A stretch of DNA of 64,000 nt from Artocarpus heterophyllus (Eukaryota; Streptophyta; Magnoliopsida; Rosales; Moraceae): assembly GCA_025403435.1 (NCBI GenBank), contig CM046348.1:22441899-22505898 (forward strand), given 5' to 3'. This document shows, piece by piece, positions 34,779 to 46,554 of this stretch (position 1 is its first letter; each line of letters opens with the position of its first letter). The notes under the pieces were generated by a model. That model was not told the origin of the DNA, ran no database searches, and saw nothing but the letters and a program-made list of their open reading frames with translations. A program made the translations under genes and the position numbers.

Positions 34779-35865
34779 ATGTTCAATATTGTGCCAATTA
34801 TTCCTTTGTTCATAATCATGAATTCTTTTCTAATGGCTACCGCCTTGGCCGGTAACTTCTACCAAGACTTTGACATCACTTGGGGCGATCACCGAGCTCA
34901 AATACTGAATGGAGGCCAACTTCTCACCCTCAATCTTGACAAGGCTTCTGGGTCGGGTTTTCAATCAAAAAAGGAGTACTTGTTCGGCAGGATCGACATG
35001 CAAATCAAACTTGTACCTGGGAATTCAGCTGGCACCGTCACTGCATACTATGTAATAATAACATATACGTTATCTTTTTGTTGATTTATATATGTTCTAA
35101 TTATATTTTGGCCAACTTTGAAGTACTTGAAATTGACGTATACTATATATCTGTTTGCAGTTATCTTCTCAAGGACCAACACATGATGAGATTGATTTTG
35201 AGTTCTTGGGAAACTTATCCGGAGATCCTTACACACTTCATACCAATGTCTTCAGTCAAGGAAAGGGAAACAGAGAGCAACAATTCCATCTTTGGTTTGA
35301 CCCCACAAAGGCCTTCCACACCTATTCCATTGTTTGGAACAAGCAACGCATCATGTAAGGAAAAATATTACAAAATGTTTCATTAATTTTCATTAATATA
35401 AATCAATACAATTAGATTAACTAACAATTTATAATTCAATATTTGAGCAGATGTTTGGTGGACAACATTCCAATCAGGGTGTTCAACAACTTGGAATCAT
35501 CAGCTGGCGTCCCATTTCCCAGGAGCCAACCACTGAGGATTTACTCAAGCTTGTGGAATGCTGATGACTGGGCAACAAGAGGTGGGCTTGTCAAGACTGA
35601 TTGGACAAAGGCTCCTTTCACTGCCTCTTACAGGAACTTCAAGGCCAATGCTTGTGTTTGGTCAGCGGGAAAATCAAGCTGCGACTCAACGAGTACTTCC
35701 GCCGCTCTTGAGGATGCCACGTGGCAGGATCAGGGGCTTGATGCTGCCGGTCGGAACAGACTCCGGTGGGTGCAACAGAAGTACATGGTTTATAACTACT
35801 GCACTGACTTCAAACGCTTCCCTCAAGGCCTCCCTCCTGAATGCAAGCGATCTAGATTCTTCTAA
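34779..35865 (+). CDS. xyloglucan endotransglucosylase/hydrolase (XTH), intact copy
   Basis: Three exons: 34779-35051, 35161-35354 and 35451-35865. All introns are GT-AG, and the joined frame is 293 codons plus stop, the usual XTH length. A signal peptide of about 24 residues sends the protein to the cell wall, where XTHs cut xyloglucan and transfer the end to another chain. The GH16 catalytic motif [11 protein letters not shown] spans residues 99-109, with nucleophile Glu101, helper Asp103 and acid/base Glu105. The N-glycosylation site NLS follows at 109-111. The DKASGSGF loop in exon 1 is present. The C-terminal XTH domain has its Cys residues ([24 protein letters not shown]) and the end KRSRFF. 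The text resembles the XTH22-26 group (TCH4-like); the exact member cannot be told. One oddity is Cys instead of the usual Phe just before LVDNIPIR at the start of exon 3. The start is set by the first ATG after the leader, which opens the signal peptide. Confidence 0.95.
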
Positions 35866-36659
35866 ACGTATTCAAAATTCATTATGCGTATAATTTGACA
35901 TTCAATTTGTTTATATTTGATTTGTATATTGTGTGAGATACTGTTACCACATATATCAAATTCTTTAATTCGTTTTGTAAACATTAATAAGTGCAAGTGT
36001 TCAAAAGGTTTTGCTTCTTTCTCTATTATTTTGTCATTCCCCCCGAATTAGCTTATTTCTGATTTGCGCTTATCAAATATCTCAGACGTCCCATTATAAA
36101 TAAATTGTTCGCAAGAGTTGGTTACTGCTTAATTCTTGTCAAGAATACAACCATGACAAAGGATGAAGCTTTGTGTTTAGTTAAAATTCCTTTTTGCCTT
36201 TTACCATGCAGTTGTCTAAAGTATCCATGATGCTTGTAGAATCACTCAAAAAAACCCTCACTAGTCAATACTAAATAAGATCATTTCTAGTGTTGATTAA
36301 TAATAATTAGTTTTTTTTTTTTGTGAGCAATTAAAAACATAACAATAGGAATAAGTGGTTGTAAGCATAGCCCAACACTAAATCACATCCGACTACATCT
36401 AAAGATAAAAGGTTGAAATCTCCTGCCGCTAACTTAAGGAAAAAAAACAGCAAAACAACAAAACAAAAGATGCTTTGATCTAGCTCCCTTTCGGTGATGA
36501 TTTCCCAGCATGTACCCCTCTGTTGATGTTACTTCCTTTTGGGTGCGGATTCTCAAATTTAAAAATAAAAAACAAACAAAATTCTCAAATTCTCACATGA
36601 TTATTTTTTTCTCTTAATTTCCAAATAAAACTCCCCTGTTGTTTCTATATTTCTTCTAT
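35866..36659. other. XTH 3' flank, unit B; no gene
   Basis: Aligns with 14181-14976 with few differences. No structure beyond an AT-rich flank was recognised. Confidence 0.6.
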
Positions 36660-36945
36660 TCGCTACAAAAAGTAGACTTTTAGTCACAACAATGTTTAGC
36701 AAAATTTTTAGTTATAAAAAAATGTTACGACTAGTGTGTATTTAGTCAAAGCTTATAGTTCAATTTTTATTGTTTTCAAAACTTTTAGCTATATTGTTTT
36801 TAGTTATACATATTCCGTTGACTAAAAACTCCATGGCTAAAAGTTTTAGTCACAACAAAAATTGAACTAAAGTTGTGATTAAATGCACATTAATTACAAT
36901 ACAATGTTGTGATTAAAGTTTTGCCAAAAACTGTTATGATTCTTA
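36660..36945. repeat. CACTA-like subterminal repeat fragment, unit B
   Basis: Unit B copy of 14977-15260 with the same CGCTACAAAAAG start and TTAGTCACAAC/GTTGTGATT motifs. Confidence 0.4.
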
Positions 36946-37075
36946 CCTTTTAAAGAGCCTTAATTTCTAGAAATTATCTAAATTGTCTTAAAAAAAATTG
37001 TCTAAATAATCACTTACTGTTGTGGTTAATCTCAAAGGCCCATGGCCCAAAGGCCAGATTAACGATAGAAACAAA

Positions 37076-38451
37076 AAGCCTAAGTCCATTGGAATAAATC
37101 AGTTAGAAGAAAGCTCTCCCTGATGTCTGAGATAAACCTAACGAGTGACACGTTTGATTAGCGGTGAACAGCGGGCGGTTTGACGGTTTTTGGGCAGGTA
37201 CGGTGCTGTTTTTTTAGATGGCGGGTTGGCGATTAACCAACCCACAAACCGCCCACCACATGGGGGGTGGTTTCGGTTTGGTTTTGGGTGGTTGCAGGCG
37301 GGTTAAGGCGGTTTAGACCTATGCTATTGCCCAATGTAATTTTTTGGACCTTTTTTTTAAGTGAAGAAAATTTGTAGAAAATATAATATGATAATACATA
37401 AAGCATTCCCAATAACAAGCAAGTTTGATGCCTAAAGACAGTGACTATATTTAAAACTACAAATTAAGAAACATAATCATTTACTGCAACAAGAAACATC
37501 AACTACAGATGAAGTGATGAATAAGTCAAGAGTCCATAAAGATTAAAGCCTATTCACTGGGTTCGAAAATAATAAAATGCTACAAATGAAATGATGAACA
37601 AAGTCAATTGTTCTTTTTCTTTTTAGGGCCTTTCTCTACTAACTTACTTGATTTGAATTTTGATCACTTCACAAAATAATAGGAGAATTTCCAGTTTCCA
37701 ATATGTCAAGAGGCAGTCGAGCCCTTGCTTGGAGTGTTGGATTGTTTAATCATCTCTAAAATAAGAACAAAATCAAATAAATGATAAGTTTTTTTTTTTT
37801 AAATATATAGGTGGACGGGTTCGGGTTGAACCCACCCTCAAAAACTTAAAACCAAACCCGCCCACCTAAATATTGAACCCGCCCACCAGTGGGTTGCTAA
37901 CGTAAACCCGCTTTTTTTGAGATGAGCGGGCGCGGGCGCAGGTGCAGGCGCAGGCGCGGGCGGTTAGCGGGTGCGAGGTGGTTTTTGTACAGCCCTAGTT
38001 GAGATAACAAGGTGACTAGGTTCATTGAACGTTACCAAACGATTTTGAATGGGTGAGTCAACTGAATCGCCTTAGAATCAGAAATAATATATCATGCTAG
38101 ATTCGAGGAGTGGTCAACTTCAAGATAACAGGAAACCGATTGAGATATTGGTACAAAAGGGGTATTCTTCAATTAATTTGATTTTATCTTTCCATAATTA
38201 AATTGTATCGTTTCTACAGCTATAAATGGAAGTGAGAACCTCAAAAAAGGGACTTTAGTCTCTCGTGCATGTATTCTATGTAAATAATGAAATTCTCTCT
38301 CAAAGTTGGCGCAGCTCTCAACAAGTAAACAATTATAATTTCTGATATTTTGTTCATTTTCTACAATTTATTTCATTATTTTGTGAGTGTTGCACTCGTT
38401 GTGAGGCATATTTGAGGGTTTTGTTATAGGCGAATTTATACTATCAACACC
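37076..38451 (+). repeat. 530-bp tandem repeat, copy 1, split by a hAT-like element (unit B)
   Basis: Counterpart of 15392-16769, with the hAT-like element at the same place. Confidence 0.65.
37159..37997. mobile_element. non-autonomous hAT-like element, unit B
   Basis: The ends are TAGCGGTGAACA and TGTACAGCCCTA, at the same site as in unit A. The insertion therefore predates the segmental duplication. The left flank has lost one T relative to unit A. Confidence 0.75.
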
Positions 38452-38981
38452 AAGCCCAAGTCTAGTGGAATAAATCCATTAGAAGAAAGCTCTCCATGAT
38501 GTTGAGATAAACCTAATGAGTGATATGTCAAGATAACAAGGTGACTAGGTTCATTAAATGTTACTCGACAATTTTGAATGAGAAAGTCAACTAAATCTCC
38601 TTAGAATCAGAAACAGCATATCATGCCAGATCCAAGGAGAGGACAACTACAAGATAATAGGAAGCCGATTGACATATGGGTGGAAAAAGGATATTCTTGA
38701 AATAATTTGATTTTATCTTTCCATAATTAGATTGTATTATTTCCACAGCTATAAATAGAGGTGAGAACTTCAAAAAAGAGACTCTAGTCGCTTGTGCATG
38801 TATTTTGTGAAAAATAATGAAATTCTCTCTGAAAGTGGACTTAGCGCTCAACGAGTGAACAACTATAATTCTAGTATTTTGCACATTTTCTACAATTTAT
38901 TTCATTACGTTTGTGAGTGTTGCACTCCGTTGTGAGGTATGATTGAGGGTTTTATTGTAGATGAATTTCTACCATCAACAC
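38452..38981 (+). repeat. 530-bp tandem repeat, copy 2 (unit B)
   Basis: Counterpart of 16770-17298, with small indels near 38910-38930. Confidence 0.65.
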
Positions 38982-39723
38982 TAGATAAACAGTTTTATAG
39001 TTCATTATTTTCTTTAAAAAAATACAAAAAGTCGAACCCACAACCCCTCACATGTTATGAGGGCCATAGTGTTTTGTGCATAATTCTATCTTTTCTTTGT
39101 TATAAATTGGATTAATTTTGTAAGGTTTCCCTCAATTTGTAATCAAGTTTAAAAGTTATATATTAATAAAATGATGATATGACACTAATTATAATTTTAT
39201 AAATGCCCCCAAACTATTGATTTTAAGTCACATTATCCCTTGAATTATTCAATGAACATTTAAATTGTATTGTTTCTACAGCTATAAATAGAGGTGAGAA
39301 CCTCAAAAAAGCAACATAATTTGCCTCCAGATTTGAAAACCCATCTCAAGCTAATTAGTAACATTGCAGCTCTTAAGAATTATATAAATAATGCATAAAA
39401 TAACCTAGTCACAATTAGAAGCTCATATATAGCCTTCTAAAACCTCAACTCTACAACAAAAACATTTGGCTACATGGACTGGAAATGGCAAGTCAACTAG
39501 AGTTGATGATTGACTAGAGACTAACAAGGCCCATATAAAATAAATCAAGAAAAGAATATTCTAAGATCCCACAAAGACTAAAACAACCAAAGCTACAAAT
39601 GAAAGAAGTAATCACATCAATCTTAAAGAAGAAACAACCTCAAGACAATAAAAAAACTGCAAATGAAAACATAAAGTAGAGCCAAATAAGGAAGTTGTCC
39701 ATGCTTTAGTTAACTCATAATTA
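38982..39723. other. non-coding interval, unit B
   Basis: Counterpart of 17299-18045. No gene or clear repeat boundary was seen apart from a short fragment of the 530-bp repeat near 39260-39320. Confidence 0.5.
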
Positions 39724-40808
39724 TGTAACACCCGTATTACAAATTAACTCCAAAATCAGGCAATGGGGAGGCCAAATATGACCTCTATAAATATGGGACT
39801 AATCCCACGAAATGTATGCCGTTGTCCCAGCATATTCTTTCTTTTTCTTTCTACTTTCTCTCTATACTTTCTCTCTCTAAATCCCCTCCTTTCTCCCTCT
39901 CACTCTCTAGCACCTTGAATCTTGTACAATTTGCTCATATTGTAAAACCCTAAGACATTATAGTAGATGTAGCCTCTATCTGGAGATGAACCACTATAAA
40001 TACATGTATTTCTTTTATTACGCTTTATGCCATGTTTTCTTTATAGGTTGACTCAAGGCTAACTAACTAGCTCTCACCTGATCGATTCCCAAGGACAGCC
40101 ATTGGCCCTTAAACAAATCTACTTGTAAATTCACCCTCTATAATTGGTGCGCCCAATGTGGGGCCTATGGCTAAAATTGTGGGTATCAATGGCATGATGG
40201 CCGATGTGGCGCTACAAGTAGAACAATGGCAACACCTCTACAGCAAACGAGGAGATGATTCCAGGAGCTTAATTTTCTCAAACGACCAATGACTCGTGTG
40301 AGTGACTGATAGTCCTTCAATAGAAGGAGGCAAGTAGCAAGCAAATTACATAGAAAATAGCCAAAACGAAGAGCTTTGTAGGCGATTAGACAGCCATTTG
40401 CGTAACTCACATCCACGATGGACAGGACTATGCAAAGTGGCTCTTCTCAAACCCATATATCTGATCCATCAAATGCGGCCTTTCATAGACTATGCAGCCC
40501 ATAACAACTAGCCAGAAACGCCACCACGAGAACAGAAGTTGTTGATCTTAAAAAAGCTATTGTTAGTGAGGTGAAAAATACGACAGGCGAATGTTGCAAG
40601 CTTTGGGACCATCTAGTGTCATATGAGGAATAATTGCAAGAAACGGAGCAATCTCCTTTCGTTTAGGCGGTGGTGGACATAGATATTCTGCCAAAATTTC
40701 ATACTCCTACTCTCCTAAAATTGATGGCACGACTCCTCTGCATGAACCTGTGGCCCACTTTCAACAGTTAATGTTTGGGACTAAACTCTTAAAGGAATCA
40801 CAGGATGG
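39724..40808 (+). mobile_element. Ty3/gypsy element fragment: 5' LTR, PBS and start of gag (unit B)
   Basis: LTR 39724-40133, then a mutated GGTGCGCCCAATGTGGGGC primer-site region and a decayed gag start. Compared with unit A there are many single-base indels in the gag part (40190-40620), more than in the neighbouring sequence. These could be real decay or consensus errors near the assembly gap. Confidence 0.65.
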
Positions 40809-40813
40809 CAAAG

Positions 40814-40994
40814 TGTAACAACCAGATTTTAATTAAGTGCAATTAATATGTAAGATGGTGTATTAGTGTGCCTTAATGTAATTTAAACTTAATTTATTTA
40901 ATTGTGGTGTTTTTCAATTTATTTCATCTTTTATTATTTTAATTGTTATTTTGAATTTTGGAACAAATAATTTGTCAAAACTCCAAGCAAGTCC
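40814..40994 (+). repeat. head of the older LTR, unit B, cut by the gap
   Basis: Starts TGTAACAAC after CAAAG (40809-40813) and matches 19130-19306 up to the run of N. Confidence 0.7.
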
Positions 40995-41094
40995 NNNNNN
41001 NNNNNNNNNNNNNNNNNNNNNNNNNNNNNNNNNNNNNNNNNNNNNNNNNNNNNNNNNNNNNNNNNNNNNNNNNNNNNNNNNNNNNNNNNNNNNN
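40995..41094. other. assembly gap, 100 N
   Basis: Exactly 100 N, the usual placeholder for a gap of unknown size. The sequence before it is unit B; the sequence after it is not the continuation expected from unit A (19307 onwards). Confidence 0.99.
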
Positions 41095-41945
41095 GACTTC
41101 ATAATTTTATAAACTTAATCAAAGAATTAGTGTTAGCAAGTTTTGGAGAAAAAAATTAATTCATACAAAATATCTGGCAGAGAATTAAAACAATTAACTT
41201 GTCATAATCTTAGAGAAATTGTCAGTTTTAGCCAAAAATACTTGGAATTACCGCTAAAGTATGATAAACTTATGATTTAGGAATAGCCCAAAGGTACATG
41301 CTAAAAATACGAGAAAGAGTAGTGAGAAATATATTACAAGATTGAATGCAAATGCACATCAGAAAACAGCCAACCTAATTTATTATTAGAATAACAGTAC
41401 ACCTTTCATAATCTTAGAAATATGTGTATAGAGGTAATACAATAAAAAGAAATTAAAGAAAGGAAACAAAGGAGAATATAGTTTTTGTAGCAACAATATA
41501 CTAGAATAGAAAAGTCACCTAATAGAAAAATCACTAGAAGAAAAATATTTTAAAACTTGAAGATCAACCACCTTCAGAAAGAAAAATTTTGGGAAAAATA
41601 GGAAGAGATATTTTAAGAACGTCAAACCCAATAAAAAAAATATAAAAGAAGTGCGGATGTTATATGTGTGGAGACCCTAAGCATCTTGCACCACAATGTT
41701 CTAAAAAGAATGATAGAAAAAAGGAATCAATTAGATAATTCAAGACAGTATGGAAGGTGAACCTATTTTACCCATAGAAGATACTTCAGATTCAGACTCT
41801 AAGATTTATATTATTTATTCAGAAGAGGAAATTAATTTTAAAACAGAGGATGATGGTAATAGTGAAACAGAAGACCTGATTCATATGTTGTGTGATTTAG
41901 ACTTTAATACCAAGGGGTGTCCCTGTTCTAAAGAAACGAATCTAA
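41095..41945 (+). pseudogene. endogenous pararetrovirus remnant (Caulimoviridae-like coat protein end)
   Basis: At about 41652-41700 the reading frame gives CGCYMCGDPKHLAPQC, a CxCx2Cx4Hx4C knuckle. The extra leading CxC is the form found in coat proteins of Caulimoviridae. It is preceded by a lysine-rich stretch and followed by an acidic, serine-rich tail (SDSDSKIYIIYSEEE at about 41785-41830), also as in those coat proteins. The upstream part (41095-41640) has several stops and frame changes. The frame breaks again at 41736. It is an old, non-functional integrated copy. Confidence 0.5.
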
Positions 41946-41973
41946 TCTAACGTACCCACGCTCTAGAGACTTA

Positions 41974-42151
41974 GGGGTGTTTGGCAGTGGTGGAAACCAC
42001 TCAGTTTCTACCACAATCTGAGTTATAAACAGTGTAAAGCTCTCACATGCTACAGTAACAATAAAAAAAATGTCCGACAGTATAAAACTCTCACATGCTA
42101 CAGTAAAAGTGGTTCCCACCACTTGTTTCCACCACTCTTCCAAACACCCTA
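41974..42151. mobile_element. Tourist-like MITE, copy 1
   Basis: 178 bp with ends GGGGTGTTTGG and CCAAACACCCTA and flanking TTA on both sides (41971-41973, 42152-42154), the 3-bp target typical of PIF/Harbinger elements. The interior shares a TCACATGCTACAGTAA motif, present twice, with the other copies. Confidence 0.75.
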
Positions 42152-42154
42152 TTA

Positions 42155-43208
42155 AACAGAATCTCTCTATCACATGTATCTTAGACTAGATTCTAATAAT
42201 ATGTCTACTCTAGCTTTCTATAAGACTAAACAGGGGACTTATTTATTCATAAACACTATCATCTCCAAATTCACTGAAATTTCTAGTTTGATAGTGGTTT
42301 TCAGCCTTTTCATTTCTTTCTCTTATTCTATACACCTAATTAATTCTAGTATTCAAATCTCTTTTCATTTACAAGATTTTATCTTTTCGATTTTAATAAA
42401 TTGTATTCCATACACCTAGGTTGTTGCTTCATTTATCTGATTTATTATTTAATGCATTTCATTTCTTAGTCTTCGTATTTTATCTAATAACTCTTCTGTA
42501 TACCTCTGTTGTTCTCTAAGTACATCTGTTCGAGGACTGAAATTCATTAGCTATTGAAATTATGTTCTCCAATAATTGATTTAAAGTCATTACTAAATTA
42601 TTTATTATCCTTTTGTTATTATTAAGTTTTATGGGATCTACAAATTCTATTCCTAGTTCTTCCTGATTTTCTTGGTAGTTTTCTTCTTGAGCTTGGAATA
42701 GATCTTCTAGATTTTCCTTTAGTTTTCCAATTATTCGTTTGTTACCTTAATCTATTAAACTTAGATTTTCGCAAATTTGTTCTATTAGCGACATAGTTTT
42801 ATTTCTTTTGTTATTTCTTCTAGTATATTGTGTTGTCTTTCTTTTATGTCTCAATGTTTTCTAGAATTGCATTTGTATTTTTTGAATTTAGATCAATTCT
42901 TAATTCTGTGTTTAGCTGTTTATGAAATCTTGCTAATACTTCTAATAATTGATAAAGGTATGCTATTCTTTTTTCCGGATCTTTGACTACAGAATCAAAA
43001 TTTACTGTCGTATTCTCTTTTGATATAAAAGGGTTCATGTTTAAACAATGTTCACTCCTTATTGTTCTCTTTCTTCTCATGTTCCACTCTTTATCTCTTG
43101 CTTTTTTCTTAAATTGCACTTAAATTGCTCTTATAGAATTTATTTTGCATCTGTTATGGGGGTTAGGCTTTACTAAACCATTGGTTTTCATTTTCTCTTG
43201 TTGCTTCA
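42155..43208 (-). pseudogene. unrecognised minus-strand coding remnant with coiled-coil character
   Basis: An open piece of 91 codons (43119-42844, minus) is rich in Lys, Glu, Leu and Asn (DPEKRIAYLYQLLEVLARF). Decayed reading continues leftwards with helical, glutamate-rich text to about 42540. No family is recognised. Its position next to the pararetrovirus-like fragment, and the sharing of the same MITE family, suggest that it may belong to the same or a similar integrated element in the opposite orientation. This is inference only. Confidence 0.35.
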
Positions 43209-43211
43209 TTA

Positions 43212-43378
43212 TGGGGGTGTTTGGCAGTGGTGGGAACCACTCGGTTCCCACCACAATCTCAGTTATGAACAGTGTAAAGCTCTCATATGCTACTGTAACA
43301 ATAAAAAAAATATGCTACAGTATAAAACTCTCACATGCTACAGTAAAAGTGGTTCCCACCGTCCTTCCAAACACCCTA
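43212..43378. mobile_element. Tourist-like MITE, copy 2
   Basis: 167 bp, same family as copy 1 (GGGGGTGTTTGG...CCAAACACCCTA), flanked by TTA at 43209-43211 and 43379-43381. It lies inside the minus-strand coding remnant region. Confidence 0.75.
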
Positions 43379-43381
43379 TTA

Positions 43382-43812
43382 CAGTTTAGATTTTAGCTTT
43401 AAACCTATAAAGGATGTTACTACTCTTTCTATATGAGTTTTATAGTCCTAGTACAGAAAGAAAGCATAAAGAAACAAACGTACTCAATAAAGAAACAAAA
43501 CCAACTTTCGAGAACTTGAAATTTATTAAAACATACTTAGAATATATTACAGACTCTTGGTTTCCCTTAACTTCAGGACTTTAAGATTATAATCTTGCAT
43601 ATTTGATGCATTAATTCTATATCAGGTATTTCAAATCTTTCGAGATCTATTTTGGGGGCTAATAAACTACCTTCAATTTCTGGTTCTCGTTCTAATTCTA
43701 CTTCTTTAGAGACTGTTAGAGACTCTATTTGAGAATCTAAAATTTGAGAATTACGTCGATATATATTACAAAACGGGTAATTTACTAAAACCTTTAAAGT
43801 AAAACAATCCAC
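43382..43812 (-). pseudogene. unrecognised acidic minus-strand ORF remnant
   Basis: A 79-codon open stretch (43812-43573) is rich in Glu, Ile and Leu (VELEREPEIEGSLL). No family is recognised. It is possibly the upstream part of the remnant at 42155-43208, separated from it by the MITE. Confidence 0.3.
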
Positions 43813-44084
43813 CCGTTCATATTTTACTTAAAAATTAAAAAAATAATAAGAAAAATAATTTTATTTTTAAATGAAAAATTTATTTTATGTTCTCATATTG
43901 TTTTACAAGGACGCAATATTTTGAATGAGTTTAAAGTTTATTTTGACGCAATTTCACGAATTGTAAGAAATGAACATCTGTAAATATATAGTTATTTCAA
44001 AAAATTAAACAAAATATTAGGCATATTTTAGAATGTTGAACCGTTAAGTACACTAGGAAAAGGCATATTTTAACATTATAGGAG

Positions 44085-44200
44085 CGTTTAAGAACCGAAT
44101 TGAAACTTGAAAGTTGAAACTTAAACATTGTAACATGTATGAGCTTTATAGTATATCAATTGAAACTTTGAAATTAAAACGTTCCCAAACATTTTTTTAA
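44085..44200. repeat. small MITE-like inverted repeat
   Basis: Left end GGAGCGTTTAAGAACC, right end AAAACGTTCCCAAAC, imperfect inverted repeats about 115 bp apart with GAAACTT motifs inside. The rest of 43813-44455 is AT-rich without a gene. Confidence 0.4.
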
Positions 44201-44459
44201 GTATATACCAAAAGAAAATTATCTTTTTTGGGGAAAAAGAAAAACAATACTCACGTAATCCGTGAACCATGATCTGATTGCCATCAAGTTCATAGCACAT
44301 AAGAGTACTAACATTCACATAATCCAAAAGCCATAATTTGATTCAGAGCCAAAAAAAAAAAAAGCCATAATTTGATATCCATTGTTCATGGTGCAAAACG
44401 AAGAGTCATTTAAAAGATTATTTAGAGGTTTGATGTCTTTAACCAAACAAATTACATGT

Positions 44460-44643
44460 TGTTTGGTAAGGAGTAGTTTCAACTACTATCTCAGTTATGA
44501 ACAGTGTAAAACTCTTACATGCTATAGTATAAAAAATAAAAAATAAAAAATAAAAATAAAAAAAATTGCTACAGTGTAAAAGTCTCATATGCTACAATAA
44601 CAACAGTTCTAACCAATGCTTCCCATCACCGTACCAAACACAA
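44460..44643. mobile_element. Tourist-like MITE, diverged copy 3
   Basis: Shares the interior TCAGTTATGAACAGTGTAAA and CATGCTA motifs with copies 1 and 2. The ends are TGTTTGGTAAGG and CCGTACCAAACA. It contains an (AAAAAT)n-like expansion at about 44530-44565. Confidence 0.6.
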
Positions 44644-45142
44644 TGGTCCATGCATCGTAGTTATTAAGGATTTTGGGGCACAGGTGCGTGCTTTAGTTTA
44701 AAACTTTCAGATGTTCAAAAGCAAAACTTTCTGAACTAATTGTGAGTGAAATACTTTTTACAGCCTTGCAAAGCAAGCATTAACAATCCCGTGTGTGAGA
44801 AGTCTTTTTTATTTTAAAAAATGTATGAGAAGTCTTTTGAAATTTCTTTGGATGAACATTGAACATAGTAAAAGGAGGGCTTGTTTTTGTTGTGGTTTTT
44901 AGAGTAGACATTGCTTTCTTTAAGCCTCCATCTGGGTAGTGGTGTAGTATTACACAAGCATCTCCTCTTTTCCTCACCAAAACACCCTCTAATTTCGAAA
45001 TAAATGGCATCAAACCAGTAGCTAATTAATGTTTCCAAGCACCAATCACTAACTATCTAAACCAACATATTTTTATTATATTTTGTCACCAAATCAAGGA
45101 AATCGGAGGATATTTTATTTATTTACCGCAGTTTTTTATAAG
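44644..45142. other. non-coding interval
   Basis: AT-rich DNA. A repeated phrase GAGAAGTCTTTT occurs at 44797 and 44826. No gene is supported. Confidence 0.5.
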
Positions 45143-45622
45143 TAATATTATCATTTCAGTATCCTATGTTTTAAAAAACATCACATTGATACCTGCTGTT
45201 TAGGAAATATCATAATGGTACCTATGCTTTTCAAAAATTATTTTCGTACCCTAAATCCGTATTTTGTGATATAAAATTTCAAACTTACCCTTTTATTAAT
45301 AAACCTCAAATTATTTTGTGAAAACTATAAAAGAAAATACATACAAATAATGACAAAAAAATGATTAAGCACACATAGATGCTTTTTTTAATGAGTTTTG
45401 TTTAATCTTTTGTTTTGATTTTCAATTATAGTTTTACATAATTAATTTGAGAGTCATTAACAAAAGAGTAAAAAGGAATTTTCATGTCAAAAAACACCAA
45501 ATAGGGGTACCGAAATGATATTTTTGAAAAATCATAGAGTACTATTTTGATATTTTTCAAACAACAGTGTATCAATATGATGCTTCTCTAAAACAAAGGA
45601 TACCAAAAATGATAATATCCCT
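45143..45622. repeat. fold-back element, copy 1
   Basis: The left arm (ATATTATCATTTCAGTATCC, ATTGATACC, ATGGTACC) and the right arm (GGTACCGAAATGAT, GTATCAATATGATG, GGATACCAAAAATGATAATAT) are reverse complements over about 200 bases each. A second copy of this family is at 52478-54476. Confidence 0.65.
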
Positions 45623-45721
45623 TATAAAATTATTTTTCTAATTACTGTTAATTTGTGGAGCCTATTTTAATATTCTGTTAAATTATTATGACGTGCGATT
45701 TTCTCTTATAAATTTTTTTCT

Positions 45722-45885
45722 AGGGCGTTTAGCAAATCGGTTGGAACTGAAAATTTTGGTTTAAAAACTATAGTATGTAAGAACTTTACACCATAACAAC
45801 TTTTTATATTTTTACTATAGCTACTACGGGCTTTGCACTCTAGTTGATTGGTTTGGTTCTAATCAACTTGTCAAACGTCTTTTTC
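45722..45885. repeat. MITE-like inverted repeat
   Basis: Left AGGGCGTTTAGCAAATCGGTTGGAAC, right GGTTCTAATCAACTTGTCAAACG, which are imperfect reverse complements. No ORF. Confidence 0.4.
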
Positions 45886-46554
45886 ATCATAGTGAATTTT
45901 CTACATGGATGTAGCTCTCGTATTGAAGATGAGCTACTGTAAATTTATGTGTTCATTTTTGTTTATTTTTCTTCTCATATTTTTTTTTCTCTCCATAGAA
46001 TTATGACGCCTAATTCCTAACAATTACATGATCATGAAAAACAATGTTACTAAAAGAAGTAAAATTACGAAAATTGACTCCGTTTTTTGTATTTACATGT
46101 GGTACTTCTGTTTGGGTATTTATTATACTTATGTTTTAAGTAGCAGTGTCCAATAATTATACAGTAAAGCAATAGATTATGATAACCCTTTTTGATATAA
46201 AGGTTTATATGTTCATATGTGTCCAAGCCGGTGAAAAGAATTAAGCACATTTGTAAACAAATAGAATTACACAGACTTGACTTATCAAGTGTAATTACGT
46301 AAATCATGCTCCAATATACTTAGTCTACACGCAACTTTAATAAATAAAAATAATATCATTATACGTTTTTGTTATAAAATACGATATTAATAATAACACT
46401 TCTAGTATTTTATCGTCCAATCTTTGCTTATGTGGCACATCAATTTGACCATATAAGGCTTAGAGATCAAAGCTCTTCACTGCACAATAAAATCTAAATA
46501 AATACTTTATACATTTAATGTATATACATAAATAACTAAATATATAACTAAGCA
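45886..46554. other. non-coding AT-rich interval
   Basis: No gene or repeat boundary supported. Confidence 0.5.

Noticed and set aside
34779..35865. XTH of unit B as a pseudogene
   Set aside because: All splice sites, the frame, the catalytic motif and the C-terminal domain are intact. The Cys replacing Phe before LVDNIPIR is not a clear loss of function.
40914..41102. 62-codon ORF over the gap
   Set aside because: It runs through the 100 N and has no meaning.
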